Shown: one piece after another, positions 49,877-58,838 of the stretch | Layout: each line of letters starts with the position of its first letter | Position numbering within the stretch: the first letter of the stretch is position 1 | Source: UBA2638 sp046293135 | GTDB taxonomy: Bacteria; Pseudomonadota; Alphaproteobacteria; Micavibrionales; Micavibrionaceae | NCBI GenBank assembly: GCA_046293135.1 | Contig: JBKBPR010000002.1 | Location: 516,876 to 580,875 of the forward strand | Direction of reading: 5' to 3' | Length of the DNA: 64,000 nucleotides | Program-made: the position numbers and the translations under genes | Notes under the pieces: model-generated | Told to the model about the DNA's origin: nothing | What the model saw: only the letters and a program-made list of their open reading frames with translations | Databases searched by the model: none

Positions 49877-51151
49877 CTAGGCCGCCATACGTTCCGAGAA
49901 CCGTGCAGAGATTTTTTCGTATTGCTCCAGCGTTTTGAGCGGCCCCAAGGCAGCAAGTGTTGGTTTTGAGGAGAAAATCTGACGGGCGACCGATTGGATT
50001 GCGGGTATATTCAAGGCTTCGATTTGGCCGCGCAGGAAATCAATATCAAGCTTTTCATTACGGAATAACAAGAATTTGGCTTGTTGATCGGCGCGGGTCA
50101 TCATCGATTCCCGCCCCATAATTAGCCCCGCCCGCATTTGTGTTTTGGCGCGTTCCAGCTCTTCACTTGTCACATCATCACAAATTTTGACCAGCTCATC
50201 GCAGATAACGGGGATAAGCTCGGGCAGATCATCAGGCCCCGTTCCGGCATAAATCGCAAATTGTCCGTCATCACGATAGGCCGAATGAAACGCATAAACG
50301 GAATAGACCAGACCGCGCTTTTCCCGCACTTCTTGGAACAATCGTGAGGACATACCGCCACCCAGAATATTGGCCAAGGCCTGCGCGGGATAAAAATTCT
50401 TGTTCATACGGGAAATGCCGCGAAAGCCCAGAACGATATGGCTTTGCTCTAATTCCTTTTCGCTGCGGTTTTCGCCGCCCAGATAGGCCGCTTCTTTATA
50501 GCTTGAGGCCTCGGCACTGCTCATATCGCCGAACAAGGCCTCCACCATCTTCACAAAGCTGGAATGATCGATTGCGCCCGCAGCGGAAATGAACATCGTC
50601 GCGGGGGTATAGTGCTTTTTCACATAGCCGAGCAGTGTATCGCGCTGCATGGAGCTGATAATATCGCTGCGTCCCAAAATCGGCGCGCCGAGGGTTTGAT
50701 CGGGATAAGCGGTTTCAAAGTAATTGTCAAAAACCAGATCATCGGGCGTGTCGTGACACATACCGATTTCCTGTAAGATCACGTGACGTTCGCGCTCAAT
50801 TTCAACATCAGGCATTTCCGAATTGCGCAGCATATCAGCCAGAACATCAAGGGCGAGCGGCACATCTTCGGATAAAAGATGCATGTGATAGCTGGTAATC
50901 TCGCGGCTGGTATACGCATTCATTGAGCCGCCGACATTTTCGATTTGCTCGGCAATATCGAGCGCGCTGCGGGTTTTTGTGCCCTTGAACATCATATGCT
51001 CAACCATATGCGCCGCGCCGTTATAGGCCATATCTTCGTTGCGTGTGCCGACCCCGACCCATACGCCAAGCGCAACAGAGCCGACCGAAGGCACGGTATC
51101 GGTAATAATGCGCAATCCGTTTTTCAAAGTGCTGAGTTCAATATGTGTCAT
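49877..51151 (-). CDS. M16-family zinc peptidase, mitochondrial-processing-peptidase-like
   Basis: A 424-residue pitrilysin-family protein. The inverted zinc site is HMVEHMMFKGT (HxxEH), followed about 75 residues later by a Glu in a downstream helix; the C-terminal half has the KRGLVYSVYAFHSAYRDDGQFAIYAGT homologous domain. The sequence resembles the MPP beta subunit and rickettsial/alphaproteobacterial homologues, near IENVGGSMNAYTSREITSYH. No signal peptide, so it is cytoplasmic or membrane-associated. The gene precedes thrC's 3' end in the same direction (42-base gap); thrC-M16 neighbours are common in alphaproteobacteria. Confidence 0.92.
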   Translation of the reverse strand: MTHIELSTLKNGLRIITDTVPSVGSVALGVWVGVGTRNEDMAYNGAAHMVEHMMFKGTKTRSALDIAEQIENVGGSMNAYTSREITSYHMHLLSEDVPLALDVLADMLRNSEMPDVEIERERHVILQEIGMCHDTPDDLVFDNYFETAYPDQTLGAPILGRSDIISSMQRDTLLGYVKKHYTPATMFISAAGAIDHSSFVKMVEALFGDMSSAEASSYKEAAYLGGENRSEKELEQSHIVLGFRGISRMNKNFYPAQALANILGGGMSSRLFQEVREKRGLVYSVYAFHSAYRDDGQFAIYAGTGPDDLPELIPVICDELVKICDDVTSEELERAKTQMRAGLIMGRESMMTRADQQAKFLLFRNEKLDIDFLRGQIEALNIPAIQSVARQIFSSKPTLAALGPLKTLEQYEKISARFSERMAA

Positions 51152-51193
51152 TGTAAAATATGATCCCTGATTATTGGTTTTTTTATAGAGGTG

Positions 51194-52624
51194 CTATACG
51201 CGCGATTTTGACTGAATAAAGGCTTCGAGTTTTTTCAGGTCGTTCGGCAGCGCCGTTAAAAATTCTTCGCGCTCCAGAAGATCAGATAAGTGATCGGGAA
51301 GGGGCGGACGTATGCCGATGGCCTTTTCGACAGCATCGGGAAATTTCGCAGGATGTGCACAGGCCAGCGCGACAATCGGAATGGAAGGATCATCCTTGAC
51401 CGAGAGCGCGCCGTGCAGCCCGACAGCGGTGTGCGGGTCAATGATGATGCCGGTTTCAGCATAGCAATTGCGCATAATCTTGAGCGTTTCCTCATCCGTG
51501 CAGCGCAGAGCCGTAAACTCTTCCCACGCTTTTTTGATGTGGCCTTGGCCAAGCTCGAACTTGCCGTTCTTTTTGAAATCATTCATCACCCCGTTGAGCG
51601 CAATCGTATCACGCTGCATGAGGTCGAAAAGATAGCGCTCGAAATTGCTGGAGATCTGGATATCCATTGAAGGGCTGTAAGTCGGGCTCACGTGATCAAG
51701 CTTCATTTCTCCGGTTTCAAAAAACCGTGTGAGAATGTCATTTTTATTGGTGGAAATGATGAGGCGCTTGATCGGAACACCCATTTGCCGAGCCACATAA
51801 GCAGCGAAGATATTGCCAAAATTCCCCGTCGGAACACTGAAGGACACTTCACGCCTTGGAGCGCCCAAAGCCAGCGCGGCTGTGAAATAATAGACGACTT
51901 GCGCCATAATCCGCGCCCAGTTGATGGAGTTGATCGCCGAGAGATTCATGCCCTTACGAAACGGTACATCATTGAACATGGCCTTGACGAGGTTCTGGCA
52001 ATCATCAAATGTGCCGTCAATGGCAATATTATAGACATTTTTGGCGTTAACCGTGGTCATTTGGCGGCGCTGGACTTCGGATACGCGCCCTCTGGGATGA
52101 AGGATGAAAATATCGGCATATTCGCAATGGCGTATGGCTTCGATTGCCGCCGAGCCTGTATCGCCAGAGGTTGCGCCAACAACGGTGATGCGTTCCTTGC
52201 GGCGCTTGAGGGTATGATCGAACACACGCCCCAGAAACTGCAGCGCCACATCCTTGAAAGCAAGGGTCGGGCCGTGGAAATGTTCCATCAGCCAGATATT
52301 GGGAGAAATTTGCACGAGCGGGGTCACGCTGGCATGACGAAACACGTCTTTTTCATAGGTTTCGGCCAGAATTTTACGCAAATCGGCATGGCTGATACTG
52401 TCGCCGATAAAGGGCAGCATGACCTGCATCGCCACATCGGCATAAGGCAGGCCGCCAAGCCGCTCCAGAATTTTTTGATCCATCACGGGCCAGCTTTCAG
52501 GGATATACAAGCCGCCATCGGGCGCTAGGCCTTCGAGAAGAACATCTTCGAAAGATTTAGGCTTTGTACCTTCGACTTGGCTTTTTGTCGTGCCGTGTCC
52601 GCGTGTGGAGATATAACGTGTCAT
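51194..52624 (-). CDS. thrC: threonine synthase
   Basis: PLP enzyme converting O-phosphohomoserine to threonine. The 476-residue length fits the class found in Gram-negatives. Start MTRYISTRGHGTTKSQVEGTKPKSFEDVLLEGLAPDGGLYIPESWP. The PLP lysine is in HGPTLAFKDVALQFLG. The phosphate-binding region is VVGATSGDTGSAAIEA, and SVPTGNFGNIFAAYVARQMG provides further contacts. It is upstream of the M16 gene and follows pdxT at 43 bases, all on the minus strand. Confidence 0.95.
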   Translation of the reverse strand: MTRYISTRGHGTTKSQVEGTKPKSFEDVLLEGLAPDGGLYIPESWPVMDQKILERLGGLPYADVAMQVMLPFIGDSISHADLRKILAETYEKDVFRHASVTPLVQISPNIWLMEHFHGPTLAFKDVALQFLGRVFDHTLKRRKERITVVGATSGDTGSAAIEAIRHCEYADIFILHPRGRVSEVQRRQMTTVNAKNVYNIAIDGTFDDCQNLVKAMFNDVPFRKGMNLSAINSINWARIMAQVVYYFTAALALGAPRREVSFSVPTGNFGNIFAAYVARQMGVPIKRLIISTNKNDILTRFFETGEMKLDHVSPTYSPSMDIQISSNFERYLFDLMQRDTIALNGVMNDFKKNGKFELGQGHIKKAWEEFTALRCTDEETLKIMRNCYAETGIIIDPHTAVGLHGALSVKDDPSIPIVALACAHPAKFPDAVEKAIGIRPPLPDHLSDLLEREEFLTALPNDLKKLEAFIQSKSRV

Positions 52625-52666
52625 ATTATTGTTTTACGTCAGGGCGTTATTCGGTTCAAGCGAATA

Positions 52667-53326
52667 TTATTGCGCCGCAGAAGAAACCAGATCAACGAAT
52701 TTTTGATGCATCGGTGATGGATAGACCTGCGTTAGCTCCGGATGAAAGGTCGAGGCCATGTATTTTGCCTGCGTGCCCTTACCCTGCACCCAAACGGGCG
52801 CGCCGTCATATTCTGCCAAAACCTCAATTTCGGAATTTTCTGTCTTATTATCTTGGACGCTTACAGCCTGAATGACAGGGGCGCGGATAAAGGACACCGT
52901 ATAGCCCGAAATTTCAGTGTGACGACTTTCGAGCTGCGTCCCATAGCCGTTACGCAGGACGGAAATCGGCAGAAGATTAAAGGATTTTTGTGTGTCTTTT
53001 TGATCGGATTTTTGATCGCGGGAGGAAAGGTTATCATTCACCAATACATTTTGAGCGATCAGGATTGTGCCCGCACAAATTCCCCAGACAGGTTTATGCG
53101 CAAAATTGGATTGCAGAGACTCCCATAGACCGAAAACATCAATCAGCCTGAGCATGGTTGTGCTCTCACCGCCGGGGAGGATAAAACCATCAACAGCATC
53201 AAAATCGGCGGGGGTTTTGACAGCACGAAAAACAGCCCCGCAAGCCTCAATATGCGGCCTGTGCAAATCAACCGCCCCTTGCAAGGCAAGACAGCCGATG
53301 GTTGGTTTTGGTTTTTGTACGCTCAT
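52667..53326 (-). CDS. pdxT: PLP synthase glutaminase subunit
   Basis: A class I glutaminase supplying ammonia to PdxS. The 219-residue protein has IGCLALQGAVDLHRPHIEACGA, GFILPGGESTTMLRLI, nucleophile Cys in KPVWGICAGTILIAQNV and the His/Glu of the triad in YMASTFHPELTQV. The segment SSRDQKSDQKDTQKSFN around 101-117 is a short insert. It is transcribed after the barrel gene (7-base gap) in a pdxS-barrel-pdxT order. Confidence 0.93.
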   Translation of the reverse strand: MSVQKPKPTIGCLALQGAVDLHRPHIEACGAVFRAVKTPADFDAVDGFILPGGESTTMLRLIDVFGLWESLQSNFAHKPVWGICAGTILIAQNVLVNDNLSSRDQKSDQKDTQKSFNLLPISVLRNGYGTQLESRHTEISGYTVSFIRAPVIQAVSVQDNKTENSEIEVLAEYDGAPVWVQGKGTQAKYMASTFHPELTQVYPSPMHQKFVDLVSSAAQ

Positions 53327-53333
53327 TATTTTC

Positions 53334-54077
53334 CTAAAATGAATATGCTAAAAACAATTTAAAAATATGATCTGACGCTTCGTTGGATAAGCCAACTCTA
53401 TAACCTGTTTCAAACGATGTTGTATCAGTGATTTTTCCTTTTAGAACAGGTCCAAAACTATGTGATTGTTCACTATACTTAAGATTGTCTGATAAATTCC
53501 CAAAATCATGGAAACTCTCAACACCTGCGCGATAGCTATTACCGAGAGATCTGGTGTATTGCACTCTGGTTTGCGTGGATATGCCATCTTCTGAGTCTTG
53601 TCCCACATCATGATAAAAAATTTGATTAAGGCGCAATTCATTTTCAGAGTTTTTGAAAAGGGCAAATATACCAAACTCAAGCGAATCCGGCTTTTTGTCA
53701 CCATCTTCATAATTGTAGCTGGCGCGAACCCCAAGATCAAAACCGCTTTCTTTGCTCTTTATAAAATGAAAACGATTTTCGATTTTAATACCATCATGTT
53801 CATAAGAGTCGCCTTTTCTTTTGTCTTGTGAAACGACAATTTGAAGGCCATATAGATCGCTGAAATTATATCTTATATGGGCACGACTCCTAAAACGCCT
53901 GTCTTGTGAATCCTGTTTTGAATCCAAGCTATAGGACGACCTTAAACTGAATTCTCCCTCGCCTTTATTTACATTCGGAGAACCAACGGAACTTGTTGAT
54001 GCATAAACATTTGTTGCAGCTGTGAATAAAAACACAGCCGCAACAATAAAGCTTATGTGATATTTTGATACTGACAA
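53334..54077 (-). CDS. predicted outer-membrane beta-barrel protein
   Basis: A 247-residue secreted protein with signal peptide (FIVAAVFLFTAATNVYA). The mature part has alternating hydrophobic/hydrophilic strands with aromatic girdles (e.g. RSRAHIRYNFSDLYGLQIVVSQD, KIENRFHFIKSKESGFDLGVRASYNYED). It ends FKLFLAYSF, with the C-terminal Phe typical of BAM substrates. About ten to twelve strands are plausible. DNA is more AT-rich than the flanking pdx genes. It is wedged between pdxS (3-base gap) and pdxT (7-base gap), so the three are one operon; no functional link to vitamin B6 synthesis is known to me. Confidence 0.72.
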   Translation of the reverse strand: MSVSKYHISFIVAAVFLFTAATNVYASTSSVGSPNVNKGEGEFSLRSSYSLDSKQDSQDRRFRSRAHIRYNFSDLYGLQIVVSQDKRKGDSYEHDGIKIENRFHFIKSKESGFDLGVRASYNYEDGDKKPDSLEFGIFALFKNSENELRLNQIFYHDVGQDSEDGISTQTRVQYTRSLGNSYRAGVESFHDFGNLSDNLKYSEQSHSFGPVLKGKITDTTSFETGYRVGLSNEASDHIFKLFLAYSF

Positions 54078-54080
54078 TTT

Positions 54081-54980
54081 TTACCAGCCGCGATTGGCCA
54101 TTTTCATCGGCTCGTCCAGCTCGGATATTTCTGTGCCGCGCATGGCCACGCCTTCAAGCTCTTTTGAAGCTTGCAGCACAATCGCCGGATCATTGTAATG
54201 TGCGGTTGCTTTGACGATGGCTTTGGCGAATTTTTCAGGATTATCCGATTTAAAGATACCCGAGCCGACAAAAACGGTTTCCGCGCCAAGCTGCATACAC
54301 AAGGCCGCATCGGCAGGGGTTGCGATCCCGCCCGCTGCAAAATTTGGAACAGGCAGTTTGCCAAGCTCACGCACGATTTTCAAAAGCTCATACGGCGCGC
54401 CTAGATCGCGGGCTTCGGTCATTAGTTCTGATTCATCCATATTCACAACCTTGCGGATTTGCGCATTGATGTGGCGCATGTGACGGACTGCCTCAACGAT
54501 ATTGCCTGTGCCCGGCTCGCCCTTTGTGCGCATCAGCGCCGCGCCCTCACCGATACGGCGAAGCGCCTCGCCTAAGTTTTTTGCGCCGCAAACAAACGGC
54601 ACTTTGAAGTCATGCTTATTGATATGAAATTCTTCATCTGCTGGAGTCAGCACTTCGGATTCATCAATGAAATCAACGCCGATTTGCTGCAAAATCTGCG
54701 CTTCGGCAAAGTGACCGATACGACATTTCGCCATGACAGGGATAGAAACGGCCTTCATGACCTCTTCTATAATTTCCGGCGGGCTCATCCGCGCTACGCC
54801 GCCAGCCTTACGGATATCGGAGGGAACGCGCTCCAGCGCCATAACGGCAATCGCTCCGGCCTGTTCGGCGACTTTAGCCTGTTCCGCCGTGACGACATCC
54901 ATAATCACGCCGCCCTTGAGCATTTCCGCCAAGCCGGTTTTGATGTTAATGACTTTACCCGCAGTCGAATTATTCGTCAT
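54081..54980 (-). CDS. pdxS: PLP synthase lyase subunit
   Basis: Makes pyridoxal 5'-phosphate from ribose 5-phosphate, glyceraldehyde 3-phosphate and ammonia (DXP-independent route). The 299-residue protein opens NIKTGLAEMLKGGVIMDVVTAEQAKVAEQAGA and carries the active-site lysine regions IPVMAKCRIGHFAEAQIL and MRTKGEPGTGNIVEAVRHM. The C-terminus ends EPMKMANRGW. Alphaproteobacteria usually use PdxA/PdxJ, so its presence is notable. First gene of pdxS-barrel-pdxT. Confidence 0.97.
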   Translation of the reverse strand: MTNNSTAGKVINIKTGLAEMLKGGVIMDVVTAEQAKVAEQAGAIAVMALERVPSDIRKAGGVARMSPPEIIEEVMKAVSIPVMAKCRIGHFAEAQILQQIGVDFIDESEVLTPADEEFHINKHDFKVPFVCGAKNLGEALRRIGEGAALMRTKGEPGTGNIVEAVRHMRHINAQIRKVVNMDESELMTEARDLGAPYELLKIVRELGKLPVPNFAAGGIATPADAALCMQLGAETVFVGSGIFKSDNPEKFAKAIVKATAHYNDPAIVLQASKELEGVAMRGTEISELDEPMKMANRGW

Positions 54981-55067
54981 TTTTTCTATCTTTCTTTGAA
55001 ATAGGGGGTTGTAAGCGAAATATATACATATATATTTTGTAAAAACAAGAGTTTCGGCGATATTTTC

Positions 55068-55739
55068 ATGAATCAGGCTTTACGGAATATTCTTCTCAAT
55101 CCGCGCTTTATCGCGCTGGAATTTCTTTTGCTGTGTATATTAACGCCAGCCTATATTATTTATACCAAATCCGCGCCGTTCATGTTCTCGTTTTTGTGGG
55201 GCGCAGCGCTCTATGGCTTTTTCATTCTGCGCTATGTTTATAAGGACCATTTGAGGCAGCTATGGAAGTGGAAGGCGGTGAATTGGGAGAATATGAAGCC
55301 GATCTTGCTGCGCTGGGTTTTGGCCTGTATCGCCATGACCGTGTTCATTTATTGGTATGATCCCGACCGCATGTTCAAATTGTTTTTGGAGCGGCCTTAT
55401 TTCCTTCCGGTTTTGGTGGTCGTTTATACTTTAATTTCAGCCCTGCCGCAGGAATTTATTTTCTGTTCGTTCTTTTTTGAGCGTTATAAACGCTTCTTTG
55501 GCGAGGGCATGAAAATGGTGGTTGCCAGCGCTATTATCTTTGCCTATGCGCATGTGCTTTATATCAACCCCGTTGCGCCGACCTTAAGTTTGATTGCAGG
55601 TTTGATTTTTGCACTGACCTATCTCAAAACCAAATCGCTCGCGCTGGTGACGATTGAACATGGGCTGTATGGCAGCTATCTCTTCGTTGTTGGGCTGGGC
55701 TGGTATTTCTATGGCGGCAGCGTGGTTGCAAACGGTTAA
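55068..55739 (+). CDS. CPBP-family intramembrane metalloprotease
   Basis: A 223-residue, mostly hydrophobic protein with about six to seven helices. It has the CPBP (CAAX-protease/bacteriocin-processing) arrangement in the C-half: motif 1 variant SALPQEFIFCSFFFERY (QE instead of EE), motif 2 FAYAHVLYINPV (FxxxH) and motif 3 near LVTIEHGLYGS. These predict a membrane-embedded metal site. Substrate unknown. Its stop codon overlaps the end of the convergent DUF2256 gene. Upstream is the divergent gap shared with pdxS, AT-rich with a TATATATA-like run. Confidence 0.78.
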   Translation: MNQALRNILLNPRFIALEFLLLCILTPAYIIYTKSAPFMFSFLWGAALYGFFILRYVYKDHLRQLWKWKAVNWENMKPILLRWVLACIAMTVFIYWYDPDRMFKLFLERPYFLPVLVVVYTLISALPQEFIFCSFFFERYKRFFGEGMKMVVASAIIFAYAHVLYINPVAPTLSLIAGLIFALTYLKTKSLALVTIEHGLYGSYLFVVGLGWYFYGGSVVANG

Positions 55740-55885
55740 GAAATCTGGTTTTTATCTTTTGAATTTCGCCTGCAGCGTTCCGAGCAATATTTAACCTGAT
55801 CCCAACAAGATTTCCATTTTTTGCGCCATGCAAAAGGGCGTTTGCAGATTGCGCAAGTTTTTTCGGGCAGGTCAGATTTCTTCAT
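55736..55885 (-). CDS. DUF2256 zinc-ribbon-like small protein
   Basis: A 49-residue protein starting MKKSDLPEKTCAICKRPF. It reproduces the DUF2256 pattern: CxxCxRPFxWRKKW, then WDQVKYCSERCRR. Cysteines 11, 14, 34 and 38 form a four-cysteine metal site. The start lies inside the 3' end of the photolyase gene (overlap 14 bases), so translation is coupled; an ATG one codon earlier also exists. DUF2256 genes commonly sit beside FeS photolyases, and this is the last gene of the minus-strand operon. Confidence 0.88.
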   Translation of the reverse strand: MKKSDLPEKTCAICKRPFAWRKKWKSCWDQVKYCSERCRRNSKDKNQIS

Positions 55886-57431
55886 CATGAGTTTTAAGCG
55901 GTGCTATATCGTTCAGGAATTTTTGTGAATCTGATTTGATCGCTGCGATTTTTTCCGCGCTCATTTTTGATAGTGTACGATAGCTGTGTCCGAGCCTTGG
56001 ATTTTTTTGAAATTTATCATGATGGCGCAGGAAAAAATCCCAATACAGATAGTTAAACGGGCAGGCCTTTTCACCATTCTTTTCCGCAACGTTATAGGCA
56101 CAATTTTTGCAGTAATTCGACATGCGATTGATATAAGCGCCGCTGGCCGCATAAGGTTTGCTGGCGAGATAGCCATCATCGGCAAATAAAATCATCCCTG
56201 TGACATTGGGCATTTCAACCCATTCAAACGCATCGGCATAAACGATCAAATACCATTCATTGACCTGTTTCGGATCAAGCCCCGCGATCAGCGCAAAATT
56301 TCCCAAGACCATCAAACGCTGGATATGATGGGCGTATGCGTTTTGTTTTGTTTCGGTGATGCATTGTCGGAGGCAATTCATTTTTGTATCGCTCGACCAG
56401 AAAAACCATGGCAAATCACGCCGCGCATCCAGAGCGTTCAGCGCCGTATAATCAGGCATACGCAGCCAATAAATTCCGCGCACATATTCACGCCAGCCGA
56501 TAATTTGCCGAATAAATCCTTCAGCGGCATTAAGCGGCGCTTTGCCTTGTTTGTAAATGTCTTCGGCACGTCGCGCGACCTCAAGCGGATCCAATAAACC
56601 GCAATTCAGATAAAAGCTGATATGGCTATGAAACATCCATGGCTCACCCTCAATCATCGCATCCTGATAATCACCGAACAGGGCAAAGCGCTCTTGAAAA
56701 AACTGTTCGAGCGCCTGCAGTGCATCTTGACGGGTGACGGCAAAATGAAATGGTTCCAAATCGCCAAAATGATCGGGGAAACGTTTTGCGACCAGATCAA
56801 GACAGTCCTGCGTTATTGCATCAATAGGGGCGTAAAATGGCGGGGGAACGCTCAACTTGCCTTTGGGCGGTTTACGGTTTTCCGGATCGTAATTCCATTG
56901 CCCGCCCTCCGGCTCTGTGCCGTTCATAAGAAGGCTAAATTTTTTGCGCATCTCACGGTAGAAAAACTCCATACGTAAAGCTTTACGGCCATCCGCCCAA
57001 TTCGCAAATTCTTGAGGAGAGCATAAAAACCGATCATCTTCCAAAATCGTAACTGGTAGAGAAAATTCAGATTCCCACCCAATCATATCTTGCAGAACAC
57101 GATATTCTCCGGGGAAGGTTGTTATAATTTCTTGCGGATTATAAAGGTCTATCGCGCGCGCAAGCTCACCTCTAAACGAGCCTGCATTTTCAGGATCATC
57201 AAGTTTGGTGTAATGAACGCGGTAGCCCTGCTCTGTCAACTCCGCAGCAAAATGACGCATCGCCGAGAATAAAAAAGCGATTTTCTTTTTGTGATGGCGA
57301 ACATAAGTCGCTTCATCCCAGACTTCGCATATGAGAATGATATCGCGCTCTTTATCGCAGTTTTTCAGCGCCGCAATATTGTGCGAAAGCTGGTCGCCGA
57401 GGATAAGGCGGAGCGCTGCGGTCATCTGCAC
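55872..57431 (-). CDS. FeS-type cryptochrome/photolyase (CryPro/PhrB-like)
   Basis: A 519-residue photolyase-related protein. Its start LRLILGDQLSHNIAALKNCDKERDIILICEVWDEATYV is characteristic of the FeS-BCP group, whose known members repair (6-4) photoproducts with blue light. Four cysteines for a 4Fe-4S cluster are expected around CLRQCITETKQN and NYCKNCAYNVAEKNGEKACPF. The FAD pocket is near YVRGIYWLRMPDY and AHHIQRLMVLGNFALIAGL. The product works on DNA in the cytosol. It lies in an operon with lipid and redox genes and precedes DUF2256. Confidence 0.92.
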   Translation of the reverse strand: MQMTAALRLILGDQLSHNIAALKNCDKERDIILICEVWDEATYVRHHKKKIAFLFSAMRHFAAELTEQGYRVHYTKLDDPENAGSFRGELARAIDLYNPQEIITTFPGEYRVLQDMIGWESEFSLPVTILEDDRFLCSPQEFANWADGRKALRMEFFYREMRKKFSLLMNGTEPEGGQWNYDPENRKPPKGKLSVPPPFYAPIDAITQDCLDLVAKRFPDHFGDLEPFHFAVTRQDALQALEQFFQERFALFGDYQDAMIEGEPWMFHSHISFYLNCGLLDPLEVARRAEDIYKQGKAPLNAAEGFIRQIIGWREYVRGIYWLRMPDYTALNALDARRDLPWFFWSSDTKMNCLRQCITETKQNAYAHHIQRLMVLGNFALIAGLDPKQVNEWYLIVYADAFEWVEMPNVTGMILFADDGYLASKPYAASGAYINRMSNYCKNCAYNVAEKNGEKACPFNYLYWDFFLRHHDKFQKNPRLGHSYRTLSKMSAEKIAAIKSDSQKFLNDIAPLKTHDEEI

Positions 57432-57455
57432 ACTTTCATTTTATTCTTATCTCAT

Positions 57456-58211
57456 TCAAGGCTTAATCGCTCTGGCAAGGGTGAGATAGAGCCAGTTCGG
57501 CATGATGTGCAAAAGCTTCATCAGGTAGGTGAAGCGCTTGGGGAAATGAATTTCAAAGGCCGAACGGTTTAGCCCCTTGGCAATCGCTTCGGCGGCTTTA
57601 TCCGCAGTAATCATCATCGGCATCGGGAAGCTGTTTTTATCGGTCAGCGGTGTTTTGACAAAGCCCGGATTGATAACTTTGACATCAATATTTTTCGGGC
57701 GCAGCTCGGTTTTTAAACTTTCCGCCAGATTGATAATCGCGGCCTTGGTCGCGCAATAGGGTTGGCCGAAGGGAAGGCCTCTATAACCCGCAACCGAGCC
57801 GCAAAGAACGATCTGGCCAAAGCCTTGCTTTTCAAAATACGGCTCAATTACATCAATCATGTTGAATGCGCCGCCGAGATTGATCCGCAGCATGTCATGG
57901 ATTTCATTGATTGCTTTGCGCTGTCCGTTATGCGGTGAATAGCTCGCCGCGAGAAAGAGCGCGGAGTGAATTTTTTCGCACTGGCCTTGAATGGCTGTAA
58001 ACGCCTCTTGTGTAGACCGTGCATCACCGATGTCAAATGCTGCGACCAAATGCCGCCCGCCCAATCTTTCATTGAGCGCATCAAGCTTGTCTTTTGAGCG
58101 CGCCGATAGAATTAAATGCGCACCCTGCATCGAAAGGTGTTCGGCAAGCGCATAGCCAATGCCAGTGCTGCAACCGATAATCCAGAAAGTTTTGCCGTTA
58201 TTCGGACTCAT
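57456..58211 (-). CDS. short-chain dehydrogenase/reductase
   Basis: A 251-residue SDR. Cofactor motif FWIIGCSTGIGYALAEHL (GxxxGIG), with LILSARSKDKLD and FDIGDA in adenine-binding. NNAG is replaced by FLAASYSPHNGQ, while catalytic residues remain: Ser in IVLCGSVAGYRG, Tyr in PYCATKAAIINLAE with Lys. The C-terminus ends LTLARAIKP. Fits the lipid-modifying SDRs found beside CFA-like methyltransferases and DUF3833. Substrate unknown. It is flanked by the DUF3833 lipoprotein gene (42-base gap) and the photolyase gene (24-base gap). Confidence 0.9.
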   Translation of the reverse strand: MSPNNGKTFWIIGCSTGIGYALAEHLSMQGAHLILSARSKDKLDALNERLGGRHLVAAFDIGDARSTQEAFTAIQGQCEKIHSALFLAASYSPHNGQRKAINEIHDMLRINLGGAFNMIDVIEPYFEKQGFGQIVLCGSVAGYRGLPFGQPYCATKAAIINLAESLKTELRPKNIDVKVINPGFVKTPLTDKNSFPMPMMITADKAAEAIAKGLNRSAFEIHFPKRFTYLMKLLHIMPNWLYLTLARAIKP

Positions 58212-58253
58212 TGTTCTGCTCTATTCGTTTTGATCTATTTGTTTTTCTTTGTT

Positions 58254-58793
58254 TTATTGATCCTGCTTTTGCATGAAGATGGTCAACTCGGCCACAGTCA
58301 AACCGAATTTTTTGAGATAGGAGCGGTTGATCAGCACTCCGTCATTCATCAGGAACATCCAATCATCAAATGTAATGCGGAATGTGCGGCCATCAACCTC
58401 CAGATCCATCTGGTATTTCCAGCGCACGGCATTGCCGTTAGACTGTCCCTGTGCCTCTCCGATTATATCATCCGCTGTGCCGACATAGCGCCCGTCTTCG
58501 AGCTTACGTATCGTCCAAATGCGCTTCTCGCTCTTGCCGTCATAATAATGAAAATCCTCATCAAGCGTGCCGATATCGCCATCCCATGAACCAACCATTG
58601 TTACATCGAATTTGCGGGTTACGTTGCCGCGCCAGTCTTGAACAACGCCCCAAGCCTTGATCGGGCCTGTGAAATATTCCTTGATATCCAGCTCAGGCTT
58701 TGTGCCTTCATAATGTTTTAGATTGGGGCCTGTACACGCATTGAGAACCATAATACTCACCATAAGAATTGAAAGTTTGATAAAATTTTTCAC
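58254..58793 (-). CDS. DUF3833 lipoprotein
   Basis: A 179-residue lipoprotein with lipobox VLNAC (Cys about residue 20). The mature domain contains LKHYEGTKPELDIKEYFTGPIKAWGVVQDWRGNVTRKFDVTMVGSW and DGKSEKRIWTIRKLEDGRYVGTADDIIGEAQGQSNGNAVRWKYQ, the DUF3833 arrangement (FxG...AWG..QD..G...R.F). A lipocalin-like barrel is suggested by the strand pattern. It may bind a lipid product of the neighbouring enzymes. Sits between the chalcone-isomerase-like gene and the SDR gene. Confidence 0.88.
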   Translation of the reverse strand: MKNFIKLSILMVSIMVLNACTGPNLKHYEGTKPELDIKEYFTGPIKAWGVVQDWRGNVTRKFDVTMVGSWDGDIGTLDEDFHYYDGKSEKRIWTIRKLEDGRYVGTADDIIGEAQGQSNGNAVRWKYQMDLEVDGRTFRITFDDWMFLMNDGVLINRSYLKKFGLTVAELTIFMQKQDQ

Positions 58794-58838
58794 GCAAATT
58801 GCCTTTCCAATAAAGGGCTTGGTTGTTTTGTTGTTCGT

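Noticed and set aside
51692..52528. Long plus-strand frame opposite thrC
   Set aside because: Antisense to conserved threonine synthase, with His/Arg-rich shadow composition.
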